A stretch of 64,000 bases of DNA from CBDATA01 sp965215615 (GCA_965215615.1 OZ244068.1:1302001-1366000), one strand, 5' to 3'; shown: positions 33,689 to 42,931, numbered from the stretch's first letter. Notes: generated by a model from the letters alone, not told the origin. Program-made: numbers and translations.

Positions 33689-36600
33689 TCAGGGAACGGG
33701 CTCGAAAACCAGCTCGGGCACGACCACCTCCCACGCGTCGCACTTCACCCGGTCGCGGTATTCCGAACTCGAGAGCTCGCGGCTCCAGCCGACGATGGCG
33801 ACCACTTCCGCCGAGCGGATTCGCATCCCCGGCGGGGGGGTGAACTTTCGGGCGAGCTTCCCGACCGGGTGGTTTCGCTCATCCAGCAACGTCCGGTCCC
33901 CATCCCGCACCTGGAGTGGATCGCCAGGGGACAGCGCTGCGATGGCGCGGTGGACACCGTCCCCGCCGGGGAGACGGCCGGCGAACCCAAGGTCGATTTG
34001 CTTGAGCGTCGGCCGGACGTGGCGATACCGCACCGCCGAGGGGCAGGGGGGAAGCTCCACCGCTTCCCGGAGGATCGTTGCGGAGCCATCCTTCAGTTCG
34101 GCCGGGAAACCGCCGTCCTGTTGCAGCAGGGTGAGCGTCTTCCGGGCCCGCGTCATCGCCACGTAGTAGAGCCGGCGGGGTGCGTCGGGATCCTCCTCCC
34201 GACCCACGCGATCCCATCCGCCGTCGAGGATCGCCACGTGGTCGAATTCGAGCCCCTTGGCACGGTGCGCGGTGAGCAACAGCAATCCGCGCTGGCGACG
34301 GCGCACGTCGCGGCCCCACTCGGCCAGCCATTCGCGGAAGGCATCCACCGTCGTTTCTCTGCCGCCGGTTTCGAGCGCGTGTTCCTCGATGGCCTCCCGC
34401 AGCAGATCGCTCCACGGCCCCGAAGTTCCTTGTGTGGACTGGCGGAGGGTCTCGCTGTCCACGATCCGCGTTTCGCGTCCGCCGAGCGATGAGACGAATG
34501 TCCGGATCTCCCGCAGCCGCCAGAAGTTTGGAATTTCCTCCTCGTTCGCTGGCTGCGCGGGAATGTCGTGTGCCTCGCAGAACGCCCGCACCGGAACGAG
34601 GAACTCCCACTGGCGGGCGATCACCGCGCACCGCGACCAGTCCCATGTCTCCGGGAGACGGGAAAGACGCAGGAACTCCGCCATGACGGTTCGTGCCTGA
34701 TGGATCGGATCGCTGCCGGCCGGCAGGATCTGCACCCGCCCTTTCGAGACCGGATCCAGCTTCGCCCACTCCCCGCCCGGCGGCCCCTCTTCGCGGGCGC
34801 GGTTCACCCGGATGGGATGTTCTTTTTTCATGCGGTTCCGCGCCGGAGCGATCACGGCACCCGCCGCCTCGACGATGTGAGCGGTCGAACGGTAGTTCTC
34901 GATCAGATACATGGGCTTCGGCCCGTAGTCGGCTTCGAAGCGCCGGATGAATTCCACCGATGCTCCCCGGAAGGAGTAGATGTTCTGGTCGTCGTCGCCC
35001 ACCGCGAAGAGCGTCAGCTTGTGGGCATCGTCTTGAAGCGTTCGCCCCGCCAGCGCCGAGATCAGCTCGTACTCCTCCCGACCGACATCCTGATATTCGT
35101 CCACGAGAATCCAGCGGAAGCCGGCGAGCAGACGTTCGCGGCGCTCGTCCGCCTCTTCTGGCGAAAGTGTTTCGCCACGGAGCAGCGCCACTGCGCGATC
35201 CAGGATCTCCCGAAACTTCTCGTCGTCCGGGGGATCCGCGAGGCCGGTGAAACTCTGGCCGGTGAGGCGCATGGCGAGCGCGTGGCAGGTGAGCACGGTT
35301 ACGCCGCGGGCATCGTCTCCGATCATCTCCACGAGCCGGCGGCGGATGTCGCTCGCGGCGTGACGGTTGTAGGCCAGCGCGAGGATTCCCCGGGCGTTTT
35401 CCCGTCGGGCCCGGATCAGGAAGGCGATGCGGTGCACCAGAACCCGCGTCTTGCCCGAGCCGGGGCCGGCGAGAACCAACACGTTCGTTCGTTCCCGATC
35501 GTCAGCCACGATCCGCTGCTGCACCGGGTTTTCGAGGCTCTCGACGATGGTGCGCCACGATTCGGGTGTGGTCTGTCGTCCGATCTCCCGATCCCGCCCC
35601 GGCAACCAGCGTTGGAGGAACTCTTCCTCGCCAAGCGCGAAGTAATCCATGGCGAGACGCAGCGCGTCCCGCATGGCGGCGAGGCCACGTTCGGCGAACT
35701 CCGCCATGACGTGGATCTGGAGCACCTGTCCCTTGTAGTGAAGCGCGAGAGGCTCGTAATCCGCCCCGGAAAAGCCGCGTCGATCCCGTCGTTCCAGTCG
35801 GATCGTCATGGCCGGACGGAACACGGTGAGCCCTCTGTGGAGACGGATCACCTCCATTTCGTGGAGCCAGAGCAGGGCCCGGTCCAGCAGCTTCTCCGGG
35901 TGCCGTATCCGGCTCATGAGCAACAGGTTGGAGCGGAGAGCCTTCAGCAGTTCGCCGAACGTGGTCTCGGCCAGCAGATCGACTCCACGGCTTCCGTCCG
36001 GCAACTGCGCGAGCAGGTGTTCGAGCAGGCATCCCGCCGCGTCGCGGCGCAGGCGGGCGGTCTTTTCCAGTGCTCCCCACTCGCGCTTCAGGGTGATCCA
36101 GACGGTTTCTTCCCGCGCGCGACAGGCGAGGCTGCCCCCGGCTCCATCGCTTTCCCCCCTTCCATCAGAAGCGATGCCCCGAACGATCCGGAGCAACCGA
36201 TTGGGTAGCGGATCGGCGAGCCTCAGGTCGCGCATCACCTGAGAGGCGATCCGCAGATGAAGCGGTGCGGATTTTCCTTTCTGAAGGTCGCGCATCACCT
36301 GAGAGGCGATCCGCAGATGAAGCGGTGCGGATTTCCCTTTCTGAAGGTCGGGCGCAGCTTCCTGCATGTGGTGGATGAGAGCGATCTCGAGGCCGGCGGC
36401 CTCCCGGAGCCGTCTTCGCGACGAGCGTTCCACACGGGTGTGGACGAACGCGGTCAGCGCCGTGTCGTTGCTCGCGATGCCGTACCGCTCGAGATCGTGG
36501 AGAGCGCGGCGCACGCCTTCCGGACGGAGGCCTGCGATCCCCATCAACTCGTCGGTCGTCACACCCTGGTCGGCATCCGCCCTGATCAGGGCCTCCGCGA

Positions 36601-38851
36601 TCCGCAGGAGTTGCGAGCGATAGTTCCCGGCGATCTTCGCACCGGCAAGCCGCCCCCTGGCTTCTTCGATCGTCTCCACCCTGAGCGAGGAGGGGAAAAC
36701 GTGAACCTCGTTCTCTTCGCGGGTGAGGAGCCGGGACTCTTCGAGCCAGGCGACCGCGGTGCGCACCCTCGTGTCGTCCGTTGCGGAGTCGCGCACGAAC
36801 ACCTCTTCTTCGTCTTCGCCGAGGATTTCGCCGGCGGTCGCCACCACATCGCCGTAGGAACTCTTCTTCCTGTCGAGCCGGCGCAGGGCTCGCAGGATTC
36901 CGTGGATTTCCTCGCGCTTCAGCCGCGACCTCGCCGAAAGGCCGAACTGCCGATCCACGTCCTCCTTCGCGTAGAGAAGAACACAGCGCGCCGGATTGCG
37001 GTCGCGTCCCGCGCGTCCGGCTTCTTGCAGGTAGTTTTCGAGCGATCCCGGGATGTCGGCGTGGACGACGAGCCGCACATCCGGTTTATCGATCCCCATT
37101 CCGAAGGCGTTGGTGGCGGCGATCGCGCGCAATTCGCCCGCGAGAAAGCGTTGCTGCACCTCCTTCTTCCGCTCCGGGGACAGGCCGGCGTGGAAGTGAT
37201 CGGCGGCGACTTCCTTCTCCTGAAGGTACTCGGCGATGTCTTCGCTCTGCCGCCGCGTCGCGCAATAGACGATCGCACCGCCGGGCTCATCGGGGAGGAG
37301 ATGGAAGTCGAGGATCCGGTGGATGTCCGCGAATTTTTCGCCACTCGTGGTGGGGATCACCTCGAACTCGAGGTTGTCGCGTTTCGTGCCTCCGTCGAAG
37401 ACATCCAGCCCGATCCCGAGTTCTTCCCGGAAATGGCGGGCGATATCGCCGATCACGTCGGGTTTGGCGGTCGCGGTCAGACACAGGATCCGGGGCATCG
37501 GCCCGTCGCCTGCCTTTTCGCGGATGAAGCGCCCCACGTAGCGGTAATCGGGCCGGAAGTCATGGCCCCAGCGCGACAGGCAATGCGCCTCGTCGAGCAC
37601 CCAGCCCGCAATTTCGCGTTGGTCGAGAGCCCGTCGCACGGATTTCGAGCGAAGCTGTTCCGGCGAGATCAGCAGGATGCCTGCACCGCCCAGCCGGACC
37701 CGGTCGAGCGCATCGCTCCGCTCGGGCATGGACAGGAGTCCGTTGACGGTGACGCAGCAGTCGATGCCATGCTGTTCGAGCCCGTTTACTTGATCGGCCA
37801 TCAGCGCGACCAGTGGCGAGATCACGACGGTCAGGGCACCGGTCTTGTCGTAACGCGAGAGCGCGGGAATCTGGTAGCAGACGGATTTCCCGGTCCCGGT
37901 GGGCAGGATGCCGAGGAGGTGCTTTCCCGCCATCGCCTCCTCGACGATGGCCTGCTGCATGGGCCTTCCATCCTCATGCGCCGGCTCGGGACGGAATCCG
38001 GGGAAACCGAACCAGCGCTTCAACTCCTTTTTCGCGTCGTGGCGTTCCCGGCACCAGTCGCAGGCCGGGTCGCGGCACGCGATGTCCCGGAGGCGGCGGA
38101 GAATCTGTCCCGTTTCCGGGAATTGGTGGCGCACCCAGGGCGGCACCACCGAGTCGCCGCCCGCGACCGAAAGCCAGGCCAGCGCAAAGGCGAGCGGCCA
38201 CTCGGGGTTTTCGGCCCCGGCCCGGATTTCCTGCATCCCGGCGGTGCAGGAATGATCTTTCAGTAGCCGGAACATCACGTCCATCGCCTCGCCCGGTGAC
38301 GGCCGCCGGGAGCCCCGGATATGCGCGAAGAATTCATCGAGAGCGCGATCGATGCCCCGCGGTTCCGGGGCACACAACCAGTGCCACGCGGCGAGGAGGT
38401 CGGGCGCGATTGGGCGGAGCGCCTCGTCCTCGTCGCGGAACAGTTGGAGCGCGATCCGCGAGTCGAGTTCGGGATCGTTCAGCCGGCCGCGCTTGAGGCC
38501 GCCGTCCTGGTAGTGCTTGACGAGCGCGTGGTACGGATTGCGCGGAAAGGCGAGCGGGCTCAGGCGGAGGGTGTCCACGACCGGCAGCTTCAGCAACCGG
38601 AGATCCGGTTTCGCCGCCTCGAGGTGAGGCAGGTCGTGCGCGATCAGGTTGTGCCCGAGGACGAAGGCGGCGCCGTCCGCGAAGTCGTCGAGCCGGGCGA
38701 GGGCTTCCGAAAGGCCGCGGCCGCGGTGGCTCAGGCTGCGCCCGGTGTCCGACCGCACGGCTCCGAGCTTCTGGATGCGGCCGCCGGTGACGATTTCGAG
38801 GTCGAGCGAGACACACGGCTGCGGGAAAGACGCCGCCTTCGATTTGCTCAT
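33689..38851 (-). CDS. DEDD exonuclease-RecQ-UvrD triple fusion helicase
   Basis: This 1720-residue protein has three enzymatic blocks. Residues about 12-150 look like a DnaQ-type 3'-5' exonuclease (SLDLEIV; VLGHNLIAHDLPHLE; DPELDSRIALQLF). Around 264 is a possible zinc site CRDPACDWC. Residues about 310-800 are RecQ: Walker A LPTGTGKSVCYQ near 320, DEAH near 420, NAFGMGIDKPDVR and LQEAGRAGRD. Residues about 1120-1600 are UvrD: GPGSGKTR near 1130, DEYQD near 1252, GDDDQNIYSFRG, AHRAKGLEFDHV and YYVAMTRARKTL. All motifs look intact. A 20-residue tandem duplication lies near 836-875. The ATG at 38851 has AGAGGAG in front. It likely acts in repair or defence; it lies antisense between leuA and leuC. 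Confidence 0.87.
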   Translation of the reverse strand: MSKSKAASFPQPCVSLDLEIVTGGRIQKLGAVRSDTGRSLSHRGRGLSEALARLDDFADGAAFVLGHNLIAHDLPHLEAAKPDLRLLKLPVVDTLRLSPLAFPRNPYHALVKHYQDGGLKRGRLNDPELDSRIALQLFRDEDEALRPIAPDLLAAWHWLCAPEPRGIDRALDEFFAHIRGSRRPSPGEAMDVMFRLLKDHSCTAGMQEIRAGAENPEWPLAFALAWLSVAGGDSVVPPWVRHQFPETGQILRRLRDIACRDPACDWCRERHDAKKELKRWFGFPGFRPEPAHEDGRPMQQAIVEEAMAGKHLLGILPTGTGKSVCYQIPALSRYDKTGALTVVISPLVALMADQVNGLEQHGIDCCVTVNGLLSMPERSDALDRVRLGGAGILLISPEQLRSKSVRRALDQREIAGWVLDEAHCLSRWGHDFRPDYRYVGRFIREKAGDGPMPRILCLTATAKPDVIGDIARHFREELGIGLDVFDGGTKRDNLEFEVIPTTSGEKFADIHRILDFHLLPDEPGGAIVYCATRRQSEDIAEYLQEKEVAADHFHAGLSPERKKEVQQRFLAGELRAIAATNAFGMGIDKPDVRLVVHADIPGSLENYLQEAGRAGRDRNPARCVLLYAKEDVDRQFGLSARSRLKREEIHGILRALRRLDRKKSSYGDVVATAGEILGEDEEEVFVRDSATDDTRVRTAVAWLEESRLLTREENEVHVFPSSLRVETIEEARGRLAGAKIAGNYRSQLLRIAEALIRADADQGVTTDELMGIAGLRPEGVRRALHDLERYGIASNDTALTAFVHTRVERSSRRRLREAAGLEIALIHHMQEAAPDLQKGKSAPLHLRIASQVMRDLQKGKSAPLHLRIASQVMRDLRLADPLPNRLLRIVRGIASDGRGESDGAGGSLACRAREETVWITLKREWGALEKTARLRRDAAGCLLEHLLAQLPDGSRGVDLLAETTFGELLKALRSNLLLMSRIRHPEKLLDRALLWLHEMEVIRLHRGLTVFRPAMTIRLERRDRRGFSGADYEPLALHYKGQVLQIHVMAEFAERGLAAMRDALRLAMDYFALGEEEFLQRWLPGRDREIGRQTTPESWRTIVESLENPVQQRIVADDRERTNVLVLAGPGSGKTRVLVHRIAFLIRARRENARGILALAYNRHAASDIRRRLVEMIGDDARGVTVLTCHALAMRLTGQSFTGLADPPDDEKFREILDRAVALLRGETLSPEEADERRERLLAGFRWILVDEYQDVGREEYELISALAGRTLQDDAHKLTLFAVGDDDQNIYSFRGASVEFIRRFEADYGPKPMYLIENYRSTAHIVEAAGAVIAPARNRMKKEHPIRVNRAREEGPPGGEWAKLDPVSKGRVQILPAGSDPIHQARTVMAEFLRLSRLPETWDWSRCAVIARQWEFLVPVRAFCEAHDIPAQPANEEEIPNFWRLREIRTFVSSLGGRETRIVDSETLRQSTQGTSGPWSDLLREAIEEHALETGGRETTVDAFREWLAEWGRDVRRRQRGLLLLTAHRAKGLEFDHVAILDGGWDRVGREEDPDAPRRLYYVAMTRARKTLTLLQQDGGFPAELKDGSATILREAVELPPCPSAVRYRHVRPTLKQIDLGFAGRLPGGDGVHRAIAALSPGDPLQVRDGDRTLLDERNHPVGKLARKFTPPPGMRIRSAEVVAIVGWSRELSSSEYRDRVKCDAWEVVVPELVFEPVP
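36225..36344. repeat. 60-bp in-frame tandem duplication inside the RecQ-UvrD gene
   Basis: Copies at 36225-36284 and 36285-36344 differ at one base (T at 36275, C at 36335), and the first six bases of the unit occur once more at 36345-36350. The change is silent for the frame and repeats 20 residues beginning DLQKGKSAPLHL. Near-identity indicates a very recent event, gene conversion, or an assembly artefact. Confidence 0.9.
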
Positions 38852-38904
38852 GACTCCTCTATTTTCTTCGGGCGCGATTTCCGCTTCGGCTACGCTCCCG
38901 CGCC

Positions 38905-39426
38905 TTGCCCGCAACCAGAAAACCGCGCGAATCTCTCGAAAAGCGCCCGCTCCGCGTCCTCCGCGACATCTTGAAGGCCGGAACGCCCGACGAACTCGCG
39001 GAGGCGCTCGGCCCCCAGGTGGCCAGACGGCACTCCTTCGAGGATTACCAGAACGCCGCCCGGGAACTTCTGCGGGAACGGGAACTCGCCCGCTCCACCC
39101 GCACCGGAGATCCGGTTCTCAGCGACTCCGAACAGGCTGCGCTGCAGGCGGCTGCGAGCCGTCTCATCGGGCTCACCGCTCCTTCTCCGCTGGAGCGGCT
39201 CTCGACGGAAGCCTTCCGCGATCTCGCCGCCGAGCGGGATCTCGATGCGCTGGCCGACCGGCTCGCGGCACTCGACCCCGAGGGGGGGTGGGCGGACGTT
39301 CCCCGGGCGCGTCCGTTGCTTGCGATCCATCTGGTAGCGATGGTCACCGAAGAGACCCGGCGATACCGGATCAAGGAGGCGAGCGACGCGGAACGCACCG
39401 GGCGCGGCGCTCCGAAAAAGACGTGA
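38905..39426 (+). CDS. Helical protein of unknown function upstream of leuC
   Basis: A TTG at 38905 opens a 173-residue frame rich in Ala, Arg, Glu and Leu and predicted mostly helical by eye, without membrane segments or signal peptide. I do not recognise a family. It is divergent from the RecQ-UvrD fusion (54 bp apart) and overlaps leuC by four bases (GTGA), so it is transcribed with leuCD. The start codon is uncertain because no good ribosome site precedes it. Confidence 0.6.
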   Translation: MPATRKPRESLEKRPLRVLRDILKAGTPDELAEALGPQVARRHSFEDYQNAARELLRERELARSTRTGDPVLSDSEQAALQAAASRLIGLTAPSPLERLSTEAFRDLAAERDLDALADRLAALDPEGGWADVPRARPLLAIHLVAMVTEETRRYRIKEASDAERTGRGAPKKT

Positions 39427-40817
39427 CCCGGACCCTTTTCGACCGGATATGGGAGGAGCACCTGGTGCTCTCCGAAGGCCCCGACCATCCGGCGATCATC
39501 CGGGTGGACACCCATCTCATCCACGAAGTGACCTCGCCCCAGGCCTTCGCACTGCTTCGGGAGCGGGGGATCCCGGTGAGGCGGCCGGATCGCACATTCG
39601 CCACCACGGACCACTCGACTCCGACCAGGCTCCGGGACGGCGTTCCGGACTGGCTCGACGAGGCCACGAGAGCACAGGTCGAAGAACTCCGGCGCAACTG
39701 CGAAGAGCACCGGATCCCGGCTTTCCCGCTCGGCGACCCGCGCCAGGGAATCGTCCACGTGATCGGCCCGGAACTCGGCCTTACGCGTCCCGGCGAAGTG
39801 ATCGTCTGCGGTGACAGCCATACGAGCACCCATGGAGCCTTTGGTGCCTGGGCTTTCGGTATCGGAAGTACCGAGGTCGCGCAGGTGCTGGCCACCCAGT
39901 GCCTGCTCCAGGAACGGCCGCGGACGCTTGCCATCGAGATTTCGGGTCGCCTCGCCCATGGAGTGACCGCGAAGGATCTCGCGCTTGGGATCATCCGGAG
40001 GATCGGAGTGGACGGAGGCCGCGGTCATGTGATCGAGTACCGTGGCGAGGCGGTTCGGGGGCTCGGGATGGAAGGCCGGATGACGCTTTGCAACATGTCC
40101 ATCGAAGCGGGTGCCCGCGCCGGATTGATCGCGCCCGACGAAATCACCTTCGAGTGGATCGAGGGTCGGGAATACGCGCCAACCGGAGAAGCCTGGGACC
40201 GGGCGGTGGCTCGCTGGCGTTCGCTCGCCGTCGAGGACGGGGTCTTCGATGCAGTGCGGACGCTCTCGGCATCGGAACTCGAGCCGATGGTGACCTGGGG
40301 CACCAACCCCGGCATGAGTTGCGGAGTGGGGGAGCCGACCCCCGAACCTTCGACCGCCGAATCGAGAGCCGCTCTCGATTACATGGAGCTGGAGCCGGGC
40401 CGCCCGCTCGCCGGCCGGCCGGTGGACGTGGTTTTCATCGGGAGCTGCACGAATTCGCGGATTTCGGATCTTCGCGCCGCCGCCAGCATCCTCCGGGGGC
40501 GGAAGGCGCATCCCGCCGTTTCGGTGCTGGTGGTTCCGGGTTCGGTCGCGGTACGGGAACAGGCCCGCCTCGAAGGACTGGACGAAGTCTTCCGTGCTGC
40601 CGGGGCCGAATGGAGGGAGCCGGGCTGCTCCATGTGCATCGCCATGAATGGAGACCGGCTGCGCCCCGGCCAGCTCGCGGTGTCCACGAGCAACCGGAAC
40701 TTCGAAGGCCGGCAGGGGCCGGGAGGGCGGACGATCCTGGTTTCGCCGCTCACCGCCGCGGCATCGGCAGTACGGGGCGCGGTAGCCGATCCGCGCGAGT
40801 TCGGAGAAATCGGATGA
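39423..40817 (+). CDS. leuC: 3-isopropylmalate dehydratase large subunit
   Basis: This 464-residue aconitase-family protein has the [4Fe-4S] ligands Cys342 in GSCTNSR and Cys402/Cys405 in GCSMC. VCGDSHTSTHGAFGAWAFGIG is the conserved LeuC block, and NPGMSCGVGEP follows. With LeuD it isomerises 2- to 3-isopropylmalate. Start GTG overlaps the previous stop, and its stop overlaps the leuD start (ATGA), so LeuC and LeuD are translationally coupled. Confidence 0.95.
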   Translation: MTRTLFDRIWEEHLVLSEGPDHPAIIRVDTHLIHEVTSPQAFALLRERGIPVRRPDRTFATTDHSTPTRLRDGVPDWLDEATRAQVEELRRNCEEHRIPAFPLGDPRQGIVHVIGPELGLTRPGEVIVCGDSHTSTHGAFGAWAFGIGSTEVAQVLATQCLLQERPRTLAIEISGRLAHGVTAKDLALGIIRRIGVDGGRGHVIEYRGEAVRGLGMEGRMTLCNMSIEAGARAGLIAPDEITFEWIEGREYAPTGEAWDRAVARWRSLAVEDGVFDAVRTLSASELEPMVTWGTNPGMSCGVGEPTPEPSTAESRAALDYMELEPGRPLAGRPVDVVFIGSCTNSRISDLRAAASILRGRKAHPAVSVLVVPGSVAVREQARLEGLDEVFRAAGAEWREPGCSMCIAMNGDRLRPGQLAVSTSNRNFEGRQGPGGRTILVSPLTAAASAVRGAVADPREFGEIG

Positions 40818-41398
40818 TGGAGCCGGTCGTCCGGGTCCGCTCCCGCACGGTGATCCTGCCGGTGGACCACGTGGACACCGACCAGATCATTCCGGCGCGT
40901 TTTCTCACCGCGACCGGGCGGGAGGGGCTTGATGAGGGGCTTTTCGCCGACTGGAGACGCGACCGGGAAGGGAATCCCCGTCCCGACTTTCCGCTGAATC
41001 GTGATGCGGCACGCGGAGCGCGGATTCTGGTCGCGGGGGAAAATTTCGCCTGCGGTTCCTCCCGGGAACACGCCGCCTGGGCTCTCCACGCAAATGGGTT
41101 CCGGGTTGTCATCGCCGCTTCGGTCGCGGACATCTTTCGCGGAAACGCACTGCGAAACGGCATTGCGCCGGTGGAACTCGGGCAGGAGGCACTCGCGACG
41201 CTCGCGGCCCATCCCGATGCCGAGGTGACCGTGGACGTGGAGGCGGAGACGGTGACCCTTCCGGGTGGCGGAACTGCACATTTCCGGCTCCCGCGCTTCG
41301 GCCGCCGCTGTCTGCTCACCGGGCTCGGGCCGCTCGACTTCCTGCTGGAAAATCTCCCCCGGATCGAGGAGCACGAGGCCCGGCTCGCCGATGAGTGA
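40814..41398 (+). CDS. leuD: 3-isopropylmalate dehydratase small subunit
   Basis: This 194-residue swivel-domain subunit has VDTDQIIPARFL near 20, FACGSSREHAAWAL with the substrate-binding Gly-Ser-Ser-Arg, and FGNAL-type SVADIFRGNALRNG. It completes the enzyme with LeuC. The last codons overlap what was once the start of tag: the ATGAGTGA at 41391-41398 both ends leuD and would start tag, but here the tag fragment is cut off by the inserted cassette after 30 bases. Confidence 0.95.
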   Translation: MMEPVVRVRSRTVILPVDHVDTDQIIPARFLTATGREGLDEGLFADWRRDREGNPRPDFPLNRDAARGARILVAGENFACGSSREHAAWALHANGFRVVIAASVADIFRGNALRNGIAPVELGQEALATLAAHPDAEVTVDVEAETVTLPGGGTAHFRLPRFGRRCLLTGLGPLDFLLENLPRIEEHEARLADE

Positions 41399-41420
41399 AC
41401 CGGGTCGCTGTGGCTGGGCC
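41385..41420. repeat. 36-bp direct repeat, left copy (leuD end / truncated tag start)
   Basis: Identical over 36 bp to 42932-42967, beginning TCGCCGATGAGTGAACC. This copy contains the leuD stop and the first ten codons of a tag reading frame, which then runs into foreign sequence. Together the two copies bound a 1511-bp segment. Confidence 0.95.
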
Positions 41421-41424
41421 CGCG

Positions 41425-42207
41425 CTACGCGAGGCGGCGTGACAGCTTGCGCGCCAGGTCGTCCTGCGCGTTGAGCGAGGAGACCATTTCGCCACCGACA
41501 TCCGACAGGTGCGCCAGATCCCGGCGCGGAATCTCCGCCTGATCCTCGAACACCAGAAGGGAATCGAAGTTCAGGTTCTGGCGGTGGAAATACGACAGCA
41601 TGATGGTCGTCAGGCGCGCCTTGTCGCGGTTCGGGATTCCGTAGAGAAACAGGGGTTCCGCCGTCGCTCCCGTGACACAGTAATCGACGGGATAGTCCTC
41701 CGCTCGGGGGATTTCCGCCGGAATGTAGTCCCGTTGGATGCGGTCGTCGGGGATCAGGCTCGACAGGATATCCGCCAGATCCTCGTAGAACGTGGATCGG
41801 ATTCCCGACCGCGAAAGGAACCCCAGATCGTAAATGCGCGTCAACGCCTGTCCGTACCGGAACAGCGTCGCTGGCAGTTCCTCGATGGTCGTGTTGACGC
41901 TGAGGACGGCCCCTTCACGATCGATGTTGCTCTCGGCGACGATCTGGTCCAGCAGCGCCCCGCGGGCACCTCGGAAGAACATGTCCATGTCGTGGTCGTA
42001 GCTTAGGTGCATCAGCGTGTGGCCACGATCCGTCAGCCGCACCGCACCGGGCGCGAGTTCCGCGACGTGGATGGGAAATCGGTCGCCATCGGGAAACTCG
42101 AAACCGGTTCGGAGCATCAAGGAACCGTCGGGACGAGTCACGAAACGGACATCCGAGCAGAGCTGTTCGCAGAGGCGACGCTCCATCGCGCGCACGTCGA
42201 GAGGCAT
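41425..42207 (-). CDS. DUF1828/DUF1829 protein
   Basis: This 260-residue soluble protein matches the DUF1828 pattern in its N-terminal half (FEFPDGDRFPIHVAEL, then VRLTDRGHTLMHLS) and DUF1829 in the C-terminal part (STFYEDLADIL..., LFLYGIPNRDKARLTTIMLSYF). The family has no firmly assigned function. The gene ends four bases inside the left border of the cassette. Its ATG overlaps the upstream partner's stop as TGATG, so the two are a coupled pair. A toxin-antitoxin or defence role is inference from this layout. Confidence 0.7.
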   Translation of the reverse strand: MPLDVRAMERRLCEQLCSDVRFVTRPDGSLMLRTGFEFPDGDRFPIHVAELAPGAVRLTDRGHTLMHLSYDHDMDMFFRGARGALLDQIVAESNIDREGAVLSVNTTIEELPATLFRYGQALTRIYDLGFLSRSGIRSTFYEDLADILSSLIPDDRIQRDYIPAEIPRAEDYPVDYCVTGATAEPLFLYGIPNRDKARLTTIMLSYFHRQNLNFDSLLVFEDQAEIPRRDLAHLSDVGGEMVSSLNAQDDLARKLSRRLA

Positions 42208-42692
42208 CAGTGTGGCGACCTCGAGTCATGCGGGAGCCGTTCGGGATCGCGGGGAATCTGGAAGTCGTCGAACAGGCAGGCCAAGGCTCCCTGAACTGTC
42301 TGATAACGATCCGTCCGCGTCGCGTAGAACTCGGGCTTCCGCCCCTCCCGCATGGCCTGTTCGGTCGCGCGATGGACATGCGGCGCGAAGACGATATCCC
42401 CGTGCTCATGTGAGAAGCCGTTGTAGCGCGCCAGCATCAGCCGTGACCCGTCACGGAGAATGGCGGCGATCCCGGAGGAAAAATCTGTCGGGTCGTGAAG
42501 GCTCTCGCGCTGGTAAATCTCGAAGCGCAGGGTCTCGTCCGTCTCGCCGCACGCCTTGTAGGAACGCTGCCGGTACGCCGGGGCACCACCCGGCTTCTCG
42601 GTCCATTGGGCGCGAGGGTTGAGAACCCTCTTGGGTACTTCGCGGAGCGCTGTCAACTGCTCGTCGGTATGGAGGGGAACGGGCATGGACAT
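42207..42692 (-). CDS. Unknown partner of the DUF1828/1829 protein
   Basis: This 161-residue soluble protein begins MSMPVPLHTDEQLTAL. A central region reads GIAAILRDGSRLMLARYNG, then HVHRATEQAMREGRKPEFY, suggesting a compact alpha/beta domain with conserved His residues. It has no membrane segment. I am not certain of its family; it may belong to a group seen next to DUF1828 genes. It is the first gene of the two-gene cassette and is coupled to the DUF1828/1829 gene by a one-base stop/start overlap. Confidence 0.6.
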   Translation of the reverse strand: MSMPVPLHTDEQLTALREVPKRVLNPRAQWTEKPGGAPAYRQRSYKACGETDETLRFEIYQRESLHDPTDFSSGIAAILRDGSRLMLARYNGFSHEHGDIVFAPHVHRATEQAMREGRKPEFYATRTDRYQTVQGALACLFDDFQIPRDPERLPHDSRSPH

Positions 42693-42714
42693 TCGATAGC
42701 TTACCGGGCTTGAG

Positions 42715-42891
42715 AGGCTGTGGAAAAACTAACGCGGCATTCGACGAGCGATGCATCCCGTCTGAACGCTCGCCTAGAGGCTCGCTCTTCGTTGCGTTTC
42801 GGTCGAAATAGCGCTGCTATGGCTCCCTCACGCGCCTTGTCAAACGGGCGCTTCACCCGTCTCGGTGCTCACGCCAGTTTCTCCACAGCCT
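42715..42891. mobile_element. MITE-like 177-bp element with terminal inverted repeats
   Basis: The left end AGGCTGTGGAAAAACT and the reverse complement of the right end AGGCTGTGGAGAAACT match at 15 of 16 positions and continue with a partial match (RRCG). TTGAG lies just outside on both sides (42710-42714 and 42893-42897), like a target duplication with one base of offset. There is no ORF inside. It lies in the promoter region of the DUF1828 pair and may be a non-autonomous transposable element. Confidence 0.65.
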
Positions 42892-42931
42892 GTTGAGAGG
42901 CCGACGGCATGGGGGAGCCTGACTGTATCTT

